29,008 nt of DNA from a virus: positions 1-29,008 of IMG/VR virus record IMGVR_UViG_3300030331_001715; one strand, written 5' to 3'. Made by a program: the position numbers and the translations under genes. Under the pieces are notes generated by a model. That model made no database searches. It was given only the letters and a program-made list of their open reading frames with translations, and was not told the DNA's origin. Within the stretch, counting starts at the first letter, position 1; each line of letters opens with the position of its first letter. This document shows positions 22,585 to 28,341 of this stretch, in pieces.

Positions 22585-24552
22585 TTAAGCAACATCTGTA
22601 TAGCTCGTATTTGAACCTGTGTCAACACTTTCAAAAGCTTGAATTCCAAAGCCTGTTGCGGTTCCAAATGCAGCTACATTTGAGGTTGCTGATAATCCAG
22701 TTAACGCTAAATCTAAACTTGTGTCAACTGATAATGTGCCTATATTAAACGTTGCTGACACTCCAGTCAAGCCCATAACATCAGCAGGAGTTAAATTTCC
22801 TACGCTAGAAGTTAAGCCAAATCCATCTGGTATAATTATAGGATTTGAAGTTTCATCCGTAGAACCTAAAGAAATAGTAGCAGAAAGACCATCTATTGCA
22901 TAAGTAAATTCTATAGTTGGTGATCCTACAGAAGACGTCATGGATATACCTGTTAGTCTTTCAACGTCTGCTGCTTCAACAGCGCCTATTGAGGACGTTG
23001 CAGAAACTCCTGTTAAACTAAATGTAGCATCAATTTGGAATCCTAAAGTTCCAACTGAACCTGTTGCAGAAACTCCTGTTGGTCCCATTACACTTGCAAC
23101 ATCATCTAATGCAAATTCACCCCAAGAATTATTACCCCAACCTTTTGCACCCCAAGTGCTATTACCTTGACCAGTTTGTAATTCAAAACCTTCTAATACA
23201 GCTGTAGCATCATTTGCTCTACCATAAGCTTCTTCGCCCCAACCATCACGGCCCCAACCAACTTCATTGTAAGCTTCTAAAGTTCCTAGAGAAGCTGTCA
23301 TTGATAGACCTGTTAATTCTGCGCCTTGATCATTTACTGCACCCCATTCACCTGCTCCGTATGTTTGACCACCCCATCCTGTTTGAGGAACACCCATTTC
23401 AGTTCCGTCACCAACAGAAGCTGTCATACTTAATCCAGTTACACTTACTACAGGGTCATTACTTTCTCCGAATGGTCCATCATTCCAAGTATTTCTACCC
23501 CAACCAGCTGATTGAAAAGATAATAATCCGTCTGCGTTTAATGATGTTGTTAATGAAAGACCTGAAGGAAACACGTCTATGTTAGCAAGTTCTCCCCAGT
23601 TATTGTCTCCCCAAGATTTACCACCCCATCCTTGTTGTGGCACACCTAACGCATCACCAACACTTGAAGTTAAACTTAATCCAGTTATAGATAAATCAAC
23701 ATCACCTTGATCACTCCAGTTACCATTACTCCAAGCGCCTGAACCAAACGTATTATTAAATAAAGATAAAGGACCACCCATGCCAATACCATGGATATAA
23801 CAATACAAATAAGGAGCATTCTCTGTAATTCCTAAAGCTGAATCTGGTGTAAATTCTATATAACGATCTGTTGCAGCGTTAAATGTTGAGAGGTTTGTCC
23901 AATCCGAATAACTTACAATACCATCTAACCAATATTTAATACCTGTTGTAATTCTACCACCAGAAATATTATCTAAATTATTTGTAAATAATAATGGGTG
24001 CCCATCGTTAGAAGAATCGGACTGATCAAATCTTGCATTTCCTCCTCTTACCCAACTTCCAAGAGGATCACCTCTTGTACCATCTAAGTAAAAAACATTA
24101 CCTGTTCCACCACTAATATATAGCGTGCCTGAGGCTACTGTAACTGCATATTCTCTGTCTGCATTTTCTTGCATGATTCCACCCATGCCGATTCCATGAT
24201 ACCAACAAAGATAATAAAAATTAGTTGATATGTTAGATAGATCTATCTCAATGTATCTTTCAGTGGCCGCGTTGAAAGTTGAGGAGTTCATGTAGTCAGA
24301 TTGACTACTGCTTCCATCAAGATAATAACTTACTCCTGATGTAATGATACCACCGGTTACTGTGCTTGTAGAAAATAATAATGGGTGTCCATCATTACTA
24401 GAATCACTTTGATCAAACCGTAGAACGGTATCATCATTCCAATTAAAATTTCCTGGTCCTGCTGAATTTCTTGCTCCGTCTATGTAATAGACATTACCTG
24501 TGCCACCCCCATGGAGGTTGCCGCTAGCGACAGTTATTTTGTAAGTCGGCAT
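22585..24552 (-). CDS. Virion protein with two cupredoxin-like domains and Trp-Gly repeats, 655 aa
   Basis: Two tandem homologous domains fill the N-terminus (about residues 4-124 and 134-259). Each has FDQSDSSNDGHPLLF, then a strand-rich part, and ends in C-x2-H-x3-M-G-G (LCWYHGIGMGG; YCYIHGIGMGG). The spaced H56, C116, H119, M123 and H185, C251, H254, M258 mimic the four ligands of type 1 copper proteins such as plastocyanin, so a metal-binding beta sandwich is inferred. From about residue 270 there are six Trp-Gly-rich blocks (14 Trp, residues 274-477) alternating with, then followed by, twelve repeats like LTGLSMTASLG to residue 627. No signal peptide. Similar 'LYY.C..H..MGG' domains occur in cyanophage structural proteins. 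Its start is in a hairpin (24549-24572). Confidence 0.75.
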   Translation of the reverse strand: MPTYKITVASGNLHGGGTGNVYYIDGARNSAGPGNFNWNDDTVLRFDQSDSSNDGHPLLFSTSTVTGGIITSGVSYYLDGSSSQSDYMNSSTFNAATERYIEIDLSNISTNFYYLCWYHGIGMGGIMQENADREYAVTVASGTLYISGGTGNVFYLDGTRGDPLGSWVRGGNARFDQSDSSNDGHPLLFTNNLDNISGGRITTGIKYWLDGIVSYSDWTNLSTFNAATDRYIEFTPDSALGITENAPYLYCYIHGIGMGGPLSLFNNTFGSGAWSNGNWSDQGDVDLSITGLSLTSSVGDALGVPQQGWGGKSWGDNNWGELANIDVFPSGLSLTTSLNADGLLSFQSAGWGRNTWNDGPFGESNDPVVSVTGLSMTASVGDGTEMGVPQTGWGGQTYGAGEWGAVNDQGAELTGLSMTASLGTLEAYNEVGWGRDGWGEEAYGRANDATAVLEGFELQTGQGNSTWGAKGWGNNSWGEFALDDVASVMGPTGVSATGSVGTLGFQIDATFSLTGVSATSSIGAVEAADVERLTGISMTSSVGSPTIEFTYAIDGLSATISLGSTDETSNPIIIPDGFGLTSSVGNLTPADVMGLTGVSATFNIGTLSVDTSLDLALTGLSATSNVAAFGTATGFGIQAFESVDTGSNTSYTDVA

Positions 24553-24572
24553 AAGAGGTTAACCTCCTATGC
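24549..24572 (-). promoter_or_regulatory. Hairpin sequestering the Shine-Dalgarno and start codon of the 655-aa gene
   Basis: On the minus strand the arms GCATAGGAGG and CCTCTTATGC flank a TTAA loop and form ten continuous RNA pairs (nine Watson-Crick, one G-U). The 5' arm holds the TAG stop of the preceding 143-residue gene and the GGAGG ribosome-binding site; the 3' arm holds the ATG of the 655-residue gene. The structure should block new initiation until a ribosome finishing the upstream gene melts it, so it predicts strict translational coupling. The DNA form is a 24-base near-palindrome with one mismatched pair of positions. Confidence 0.75.
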
Positions 24573-24998
24573 TATTCTGATGATCGCGTTACTTGCGTCT
24601 GCTGTTGGAAACTGAATAGTAAATGTTCCGCTAGTTACAGTTTTATCAGAACCAAAATCGATTGCACAAACTGCCGGATCACCTGTTGCTGAGTCGTTAA
24701 AAATTAAACATCCTCTTGCTGTGAAAGAAGCAGATGTAAAACTTGTGTCAGCGAAATCACAAACAGCTGTTGAACCAGATAAAGCTGGAGTCACGCTTGT
24801 TAATGCATTTCCTTTTGCAGTGTAGCCTGAACCAGAAACTTCGTTTGAAGTTGTGTATGCAGTTGTGCTAGCACCTAATGAAGCAGAACTTGTGTACAAC
24901 GCTAAGTTAAATGTGTTTCCACTTGACGCAGTGAAATTGTGAGTGCCTGTTAAGATTTCAGTTTTGAAACTATTACAGATTGCTGATGTTATTGCCAT
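24567..24998 (-). CDS. Small beta-rich virion protein, 143 aa
   Basis: It begins MAITSAICNSFKTEILTGTHNF and continues with short strands rich in Thr, Ser, Ala and Gly (NLALYTSSASLGASTTAYT, SGSGYTAKGNAL), then FADTSFTSASFTARGCLIFND. This layout is shared by small virion proteins lying beside adaptor genes in many marine podoviruses and siphoviruses; I know of no proven function, but a tail or neck decoration role is plausible. Three Cys residues (about 8, 84 and 95) are not arranged as a known motif. AGGAG precedes the ATG. The stop codon lies in the hairpin that controls the next gene, so its translation sets the level of the 655-residue protein. Confidence 0.7.
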   Translation of the reverse strand: MAITSAICNSFKTEILTGTHNFTASSGNTFNLALYTSSASLGASTTAYTTSNEVSGSGYTAKGNALTSVTPALSGSTAVCDFADTSFTSASFTARGCLIFNDSATGDPAVCAIDFGSDKTVTSGTFTIQFPTADASNAIIRIA

Positions 24999-25014
24999 AA
25001 TTAACTCCTAATTT

Positions 25015-25716
25015 TTACGGTGACGTAGATGGTATTGTAATTCTAACAGTCCCATCCGTGTAATCGTCACGTTTACGTCTGCCAAGTTGTTCAATACCAA
25101 ACTTGTCTAGTTCTTCTTTATACTTATTTTGGTAAAGTGTCAACATATCTAACGGACCTTTTAAAAATCCATATGCCTCTATTAGACACGCATATAATAG
25201 ACCATTACCAAAATATTGACTTATATAAGTAGTAGTATTTGAGCTCGATAAACCGTCTGGGATGGCCTGATAGTGTATTTTAAACTTATATGTGGTGTCG
25301 GGTGCCGGAGCCACCATCAAACGGCCTGACGTCGTATCTGTGACGCCTGTAGCACCACCAAACATGGCATAATACTTAGGCTTACCTGTGGATGTTTCAG
25401 CAGGTATATATTCTTGTAGATAAGTCTCATCTTTTTTCTCTAACCATTCATTAGCACCTGTTGCAGCAGAGGTTGAGTCATATACTTGTACACCCTTCAC
25501 AAAGATAGTTTTTGCAGGAACGTTAATTGTAGTCTGTCCTGTAACTAAATTACCAATAGATTGTTTTTTATATGCATCAATAGGCACATCTCTAAATATT
25601 CTAAGTTCTGCATTTTCAATAAATTGATCCGTAATAGTAGAAGTTAAAACATTAGTGTCTACTTCAGTGTAGTTTAGAATTGCTGTTGTTAATGTTGCGT
25701 ATGTAAATCCTGCCAT
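25015..25716 (-). CDS. Head-tail adaptor (phage adaptor family), 233 aa
   Basis: The N-terminus FTYATLTTAILNYTEVDTNVLTSTITDQFIENAELRIFRDV (4-43) is the helical opening typical of podoviral adaptor proteins that seal the portal and dock the tail. A central beta region includes TGKPKYYAMFGG (109-120) and MVAPAPDTTYKFKIHYQAIP. The C-terminal helix YGNGLL-like stretch FGNGLLYACLIEAYGFLKG, followed by YQNKYKEELDKF, is the conserved end. The family match is from motif memory and is good. It lies right after the 165-residue neck gene and overlaps it as TAATG, in the usual adaptor position. The protein acts in the connector of the virion. Confidence 0.78.
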   Translation of the reverse strand: MAGFTYATLTTAILNYTEVDTNVLTSTITDQFIENAELRIFRDVPIDAYKKQSIGNLVTGQTTINVPAKTIFVKGVQVYDSTSAATGANEWLEKKDETYLQEYIPAETSTGKPKYYAMFGGATGVTDTTSGRLMVAPAPDTTYKFKIHYQAIPDGLSSSNTTTYISQYFGNGLLYACLIEAYGFLKGPLDMLTLYQNKYKEELDKFGIEQLGRRKRDDYTDGTVRITIPSTSP

Positions 25717-26213
25717 TATGGTGTTAATGTTACCGGCCCTGCCGTTACAAACATTCCTCCTGCTCTTTCCGTTACCGTAGGAGTCGATCCTAATGTAAAC
25801 GTATAATTATTTGTTCCTGTTACTGTTATACTAAATCCTGAAGAATTTTCAAATACAGTAAAAGCTAATCCACCTGGTGATCCATCAACGTTTCTAAAAA
25901 CTACTGTATCCGAAGAAGACCTGCCGTGATTAGGTTCTGTTACGGTAATCGTTGTGCTTCCAGATGTAATATTAAAAGGATTTCCTGGTAACATATTTTG
26001 TGTTGCTGGCTCTGTTCTATCAGGTTTTGCCATAGGTAAACCTTGAGGATCAGCGCCATGTGGTTTTGGTTGTAGTTGTGGTTGCTTTGGTTCAAACTCT
26101 GATGTGTGAACTCTAGCACCGTTCCACTCTTTAACCATTTCTTTATATGGAAAAGCCATACCAGATCTGTCTGATATAAATTGTGCGTGTTTACCTTTTG
26201 AAAAATTAGACAT
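25716..26213 (-). CDS. Neck/structural protein with 'SDRSG' motif, 165 aa
   Basis: The start MSNFSKGKHAQFISDRSGMAFP, then YKEMVKEWNGARVHTSEFEP, is a hallmark I associate with a widespread small phage structural protein located between the gp4-like and adaptor genes; its exact role is not known. Residues 45-70 are Pro/Gln-rich and probably disordered. The remainder (ITSGSTTITVTEPNHG, AFTVFENSSGFSITVTGTNN) is a compact beta domain of immunoglobulin-like character. It overlaps the preceding gene by eight bases. A connector or head-tail joining role is inferred from position. Confidence 0.72.
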   Translation of the reverse strand: MSNFSKGKHAQFISDRSGMAFPYKEMVKEWNGARVHTSEFEPKQPQLQPKPHGADPQGLPMAKPDRTEPATQNMLPGNPFNITSGSTTITVTEPNHGRSSSDTVVFRNVDGSPGGLAFTVFENSSGFSITVTGTNNYTFTLGSTPTVTERAGGMFVTAGPVTLTP

Positions 26214-26934
26214 TTGGATAATAAGTTTTTGGGGTTATATATGAACTTGAAGAAGAACCATCTTCAGCTAATGCTCTTTGCAGTTCATCTTCATATAATA
26301 GTTTCATATTTTGAGTTAATTCTGGTTTAAATTTTTGTGATAAATAATAAGCTAAACCTGATGCCATACATGGAACAAATCTATACGGAACATCCGTTGC
26401 ATTAGTATAACTACCTACGTCTTGTATTCTTTTAACAAAATAAAAATTAAGTTTATTACCAGCTTCAGAAGAGCCTGGTGTTAAATACAAAGTGATAGTA
26501 ACTTTATCAATAAATCTTTGTACATAATATTGTGATGGTTGACCTGTTGAAGTTTTGTTAGAAAGAGCTTGATATGTAGATCTATTAATTTTTGTAAGAG
26601 GTGAGTCAACATTTGAAGAGTTTCTGTAAACTGCTTCTAAAACATCGTCTACACCATAGATAGCTGTAGCATCAGAAGTGCCATCACCTGTTGATCTAAA
26701 CATGGTATATACTGCTTGACCACTAACTAACGTAATATCATTGTTACCTATTTGCCAATAGTGAAGTCCTCTATTACCCCACTCTTGAAACATAATATTG
26801 AGAGATCTTCTTGCCATACGTAACTGATTACCAGATACGCCTTGCATTCCTATTCTCTCATAAGCTTCTTCGATTATCTCATCGATAGCAAATGTTTTAT
26901 CAAAAGTTGTTGTACCCGAAGTAGTGTTAGCCAT
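26206..26934 (-). CDS. P22 gp4-like head-completion/neck protein, 242 aa
   Basis: Helical N-terminus IDEIIEEAYERIGMQGVSGNQLRMARRSLNIMFQEWGNRGLHYW (18-61) is typical of gp4-like packaged-DNA-stabilisation (neck) proteins of P22-type and marine podoviruses. A beta middle region contains the strand SQYYVQRFIDKVTITLYLTP (133-152). The C-terminal part VPYRFVPCMASGLAYYLSQKF is the usual second helical bundle. The recognition is by sequence pattern. It would bind the portal after packaging, closing the head and receiving the tail. A perfect AGGAGG precedes the ATG. It is the first gene of the neck/adaptor block. Confidence 0.78.
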   Translation of the reverse strand: MANTTSGTTTFDKTFAIDEIIEEAYERIGMQGVSGNQLRMARRSLNIMFQEWGNRGLHYWQIGNNDITLVSGQAVYTMFRSTGDGTSDATAIYGVDDVLEAVYRNSSNVDSPLTKINRSTYQALSNKTSTGQPSQYYVQRFIDKVTITLYLTPGSSEAGNKLNFYFVKRIQDVGSYTNATDVPYRFVPCMASGLAYYLSQKFKPELTQNMKLLYEDELQRALAEDGSSSSSYITPKTYYPNV

Positions 26935-26942
26935 CTAACCTC

Positions 26943-27224
26943 CTACTTGTCTATTAATAACGTCGCTGCTGTTACGTTTGGTATTGCAGATACTTTTATT
27001 CCGCCTGGAAAAACCACGCCATCTTCTGGAATGTTAAAAGAAAAAACATCTCCATTAGCAACATCTGCTTGAAACAAAGTTGTGCTACTTGTGTTATCTT
27101 GCAAAGTTATTCCTCCAGCAGATCCACCGCCGTCGCTAACAACAATTAATCCTCTTAATCTTGTTCTACCTGCGAACACTGTGCCAGCTCCTGTAACTCT
27201 TACTGCTTTTACATCTGATTTCAT
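26943..27224 (-). CDS. Small beta-rich virion protein, 93 aa
   Basis: The sequence MKSDVKAVRVTGAGTVFAGRTRL followed by GLIVVSDGGGSAGGITLQDN and ending in a hydrophobic strand is a short beta sandwich seen in many marine phages next to neck genes. It has no enzyme motif, signal peptide or membrane segment. It follows a 10-bp stem-loop (27243-27289) and has an AAGGAG site. A decoration, head-joining or neck role is likely from position. The exact function is unknown. Confidence 0.68.
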   Translation of the reverse strand: MKSDVKAVRVTGAGTVFAGRTRLRGLIVVSDGGGSAGGITLQDNTSSTTLFQADVANGDVFSFNIPEDGVVFPGGIKVSAIPNVTAATLLIDK

Positions 27225-27242
27225 ATTTTATCTCCTTATTGG

Positions 27243-27289
27243 TCTTGGTGGGTATCAAGATCAAAAAGTCTCGAAGTTTCCCACCAAGA
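27243..27289 (-). repeat. 10-bp inverted repeat (stem-loop) between two head genes
   Basis: TCTTGGTGGG (27243-27252) and its perfect complement CCCACCAAGA (27280-27289) enclose 27 bases that can form a second, weaker pairing. It fills most of the gap between the decoration-like gene and the 93-residue gene. There is no U-run after it, so it is not a standard terminator; an RNA-stabilising or processing element, or a partial attenuator, is more likely. Confidence 0.55.
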
Positions 27290-27299
27290 TAATTAACTA

Positions 27300-27704
27300 T
27301 TACGCTATTGTTGCACCAACTGTTGAAGTTGCAACCCAACCAACAGTGCTGTTCCAAACTAAAGTAGCTGACTCACCTACTGCGTCAAACGTAATTGTAG
27401 TTCCGTTTGCAAAAGTAGTTGGAGTTAAAGTTCCATCTCCACCGTCAACAATCATGTTAATGATTTTAATTTGCCCTGAAGTTGTACCGTCAGCTAAAGT
27501 TAATGCATCAGCTCCAGTAGTAGTTACCTCAGTTATTAGATTAGTTAGATCAACTGCACCTGCGCCTGATAGAGATTGAACACCACCTCTAATAGCTTTT
27601 CCGTAAGATGCGTTAGATGTTACTGCACCAGTTGTTGCGTTTTTTGTTATTGATTCGAATCCGTTCTCCGAACGTACCGGACCATTAAACGTTGTATTTG
27701 CCAT
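27300..27704 (-). CDS. Putative head decoration/fibre protein, 134 aa
   Basis: The opening MANTTFNGPVRSENGFESITK is, to my recollection, shared by abundant small virion proteins of marine podoviruses found directly downstream of the capsid gene. The rest is beta-rich and Thr/Gly/Ala-rich (SYGKAIRGGVQSLSGAGAV, TTGADALTLADGTTSGQIK, VWNSTVGWVATSTVGATIA). Position close to the major capsid gene and lack of any catalytic motif suggest a capsid cement or head-fibre role; this is not proven. GGAGG precedes the ATG. A candidate promoter and an inverted repeat lie just upstream and another stem-loop just downstream, so this gene may be under separate control. Confidence 0.68.
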   Translation of the reverse strand: MANTTFNGPVRSENGFESITKNATTGAVTSNASYGKAIRGGVQSLSGAGAVDLTNLITEVTTTGADALTLADGTTSGQIKIINMIVDGGDGTLTPTTFANGTTITFDAVGESATLVWNSTVGWVATSTVGATIA

Positions 27705-27725
27705 AATTATATCCTCCTAGTTTCC

Positions 27726-27767
27726 GAACATAGTCTCTAGGCCGTCGACTATACCGCGTCTATGTTC
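27726..27767 (-). repeat. 8-bp inverted repeat in the leader of the decoration-like gene
   Basis: GAACATAG (27726-27733) and CTATGTTC (27760-27767) are perfect complements around a 26-base loop that includes GTCGAC. It lies between the candidate promoter and the ribosome-binding site of the gene starting at 27704, so it would be in the mRNA leader. There is no U-run. A leader stem-loop that stabilises or tunes translation is possible; chance occurrence cannot be ruled out. Confidence 0.5.
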
Positions 27768-27789
27768 TAATTAATTGTATAGTAAGGAT

Positions 27790-27818
27790 TTTATAACTTA
27801 GTTTTGTATGAAGTGCAA
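27790..27818 (-). promoter_or_regulatory. Candidate promoter upstream of the decoration-like gene
   Basis: On the minus strand TTGCAC (27818-27813, weak -35, 3 of 6) and TATAAA (27795-27790, 5 of 6 to -10) are 17 bases apart in the 159-base gap 27705-27863. Start of transcription would fall near 27782, giving a leader of about 78 bases that contains the 27726-27767 inverted repeat. It would restore expression after the terminator at 28290. Unproven. Confidence 0.4.
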
Positions 27819-27863
27819 GAGATCCTGTAGTGAAGTTACGTATTTCAACGATGTAGCTTTTGT

Positions 27864-28082
27864 TTACGTAGCTACTGAAACGCTGGGTGCAGCATCTTCG
27901 ATCTTATTAGTTAGATTAGCTAATTTAGCTTCTTCTAACTTAATTTGATTAACAACATCTCTTATCTTGTTATCAATCCGGACCATATCCAGAGTATATC
28001 TCTGATTATCCCGTTGCTGTACCGCCCACTCTGTCTCGAGACCTCTCTTCGCTTTGTAAAGATCTCTGATGTGAGTTTGCAT
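27864..28082 (-). CDS. Small coiled-coil protein, 72 aa
   Basis: MQTHIRDLYKAKRGLETEW followed by a long helix (about residues 20-62, RYTLDMVRIDNKIRDVVNQI, then KLEEAKLANLTNKIED) with heptad spacing, indicating a coiled coil or helical bundle, and a short Ser/Val-rich end. No membrane segment. A strong AGGAGG lies seven bases before the ATG, and both lie inside the coding part of the preceding gene, with which it overlaps by 77 bases in another frame. Both frames are kept open, so the overlap seems real. Function unknown; a small scaffold or assembly factor would fit its place after the capsid gene. Confidence 0.72.
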   Translation of the reverse strand: MQTHIRDLYKAKRGLETEWAVQQRDNQRYTLDMVRIDNKIRDVVNQIKLEEAKLANLTNKIEDAAPSVSVAT

Positions 28083-28269
28083 CTATAACCTCCTCATAGG
28101 TTAACCATATTTTGGACTTACTAATAAATCCATTTTTTTCCCATACTATATCATTTTGTCCTAGCTTGTCAACTAGTGCATTTTCAAAAGCTTTATCATC
28201 GTCTTCAGATAATAAATTGAAATCAGCATAATAGCCGTATGCTCTGATTTGTACGCGGAAGTTTTTCAT
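28006..28269 (-). CDS. Small hypothetical protein, 87 aa
   Basis: The ATG at 28269 (MKNFRVQIRAYGYYADFNLL) is chosen over an upstream non-ATG extension to 28308, which would run into the terminator hairpin. The N-terminal half looks like an alpha/beta fold with an acidic helix (SEDDDKAFENALVDKLG). The last 25 residues are Arg/Ser-rich and overlap the next gene out of frame, so their composition may be shaped by that gene. No family recognised and no strong Shine-Dalgarno sequence. It is the first gene after the terminator that follows the capsid gene, so it depends on read-through or on an unseen promoter. Confidence 0.62.
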   Translation of the reverse strand: MKNFRVQIRAYGYYADFNLLSEDDDKAFENALVDKLGQNDIVWEKNGFISKSKIWLTYEEVIDANSHQRSLQSEERSRDRVGGTATG

Positions 28270-28289
28270 GGGTCTTATCTTTCTATCAT

Positions 28290-28319
28290 AAAAAAAGGGC
28301 GACCACAAGGATCGCCCTT
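28290..28319 (-). terminator. Intrinsic terminator after the major capsid gene
   Basis: On the minus strand AAGGGCGA and TCGCCCTT form a perfect eight-pair, G/C-rich stem (28319-28312 with 28302-28295) with a nine-base loop that can add two more pairs, followed directly by T7 (28296-28290). This is a textbook rho-independent terminator starting 22 bases after the capsid stop codon. A single strong terminator after the capsid gene parallels T-phi of T7, which makes capsid mRNA more abundant than downstream tail mRNA. Confidence 0.88.
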
Positions 28320-28341
28320 AATTATTCAGTTAATCAAGTGA

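Noticed and set aside
22670-23735. CRISPR-like repeat array
   Set aside because: The repetition is at protein level, in frame inside a gene, with diverged DNA and no spacers.
27082-27579. Plus-strand frame of 165 codons crossing two head genes
   Set aside because: It spans the antisense of two well supported genes and the stem-loop between them, with no promoter or ribosome site.
27705-27863. Possible tRNA in the largest gap
   Set aside because: No cloverleaf, anticodon arm or TTCGA-type loop could be found; the gap is better explained by a promoter and an inverted repeat.
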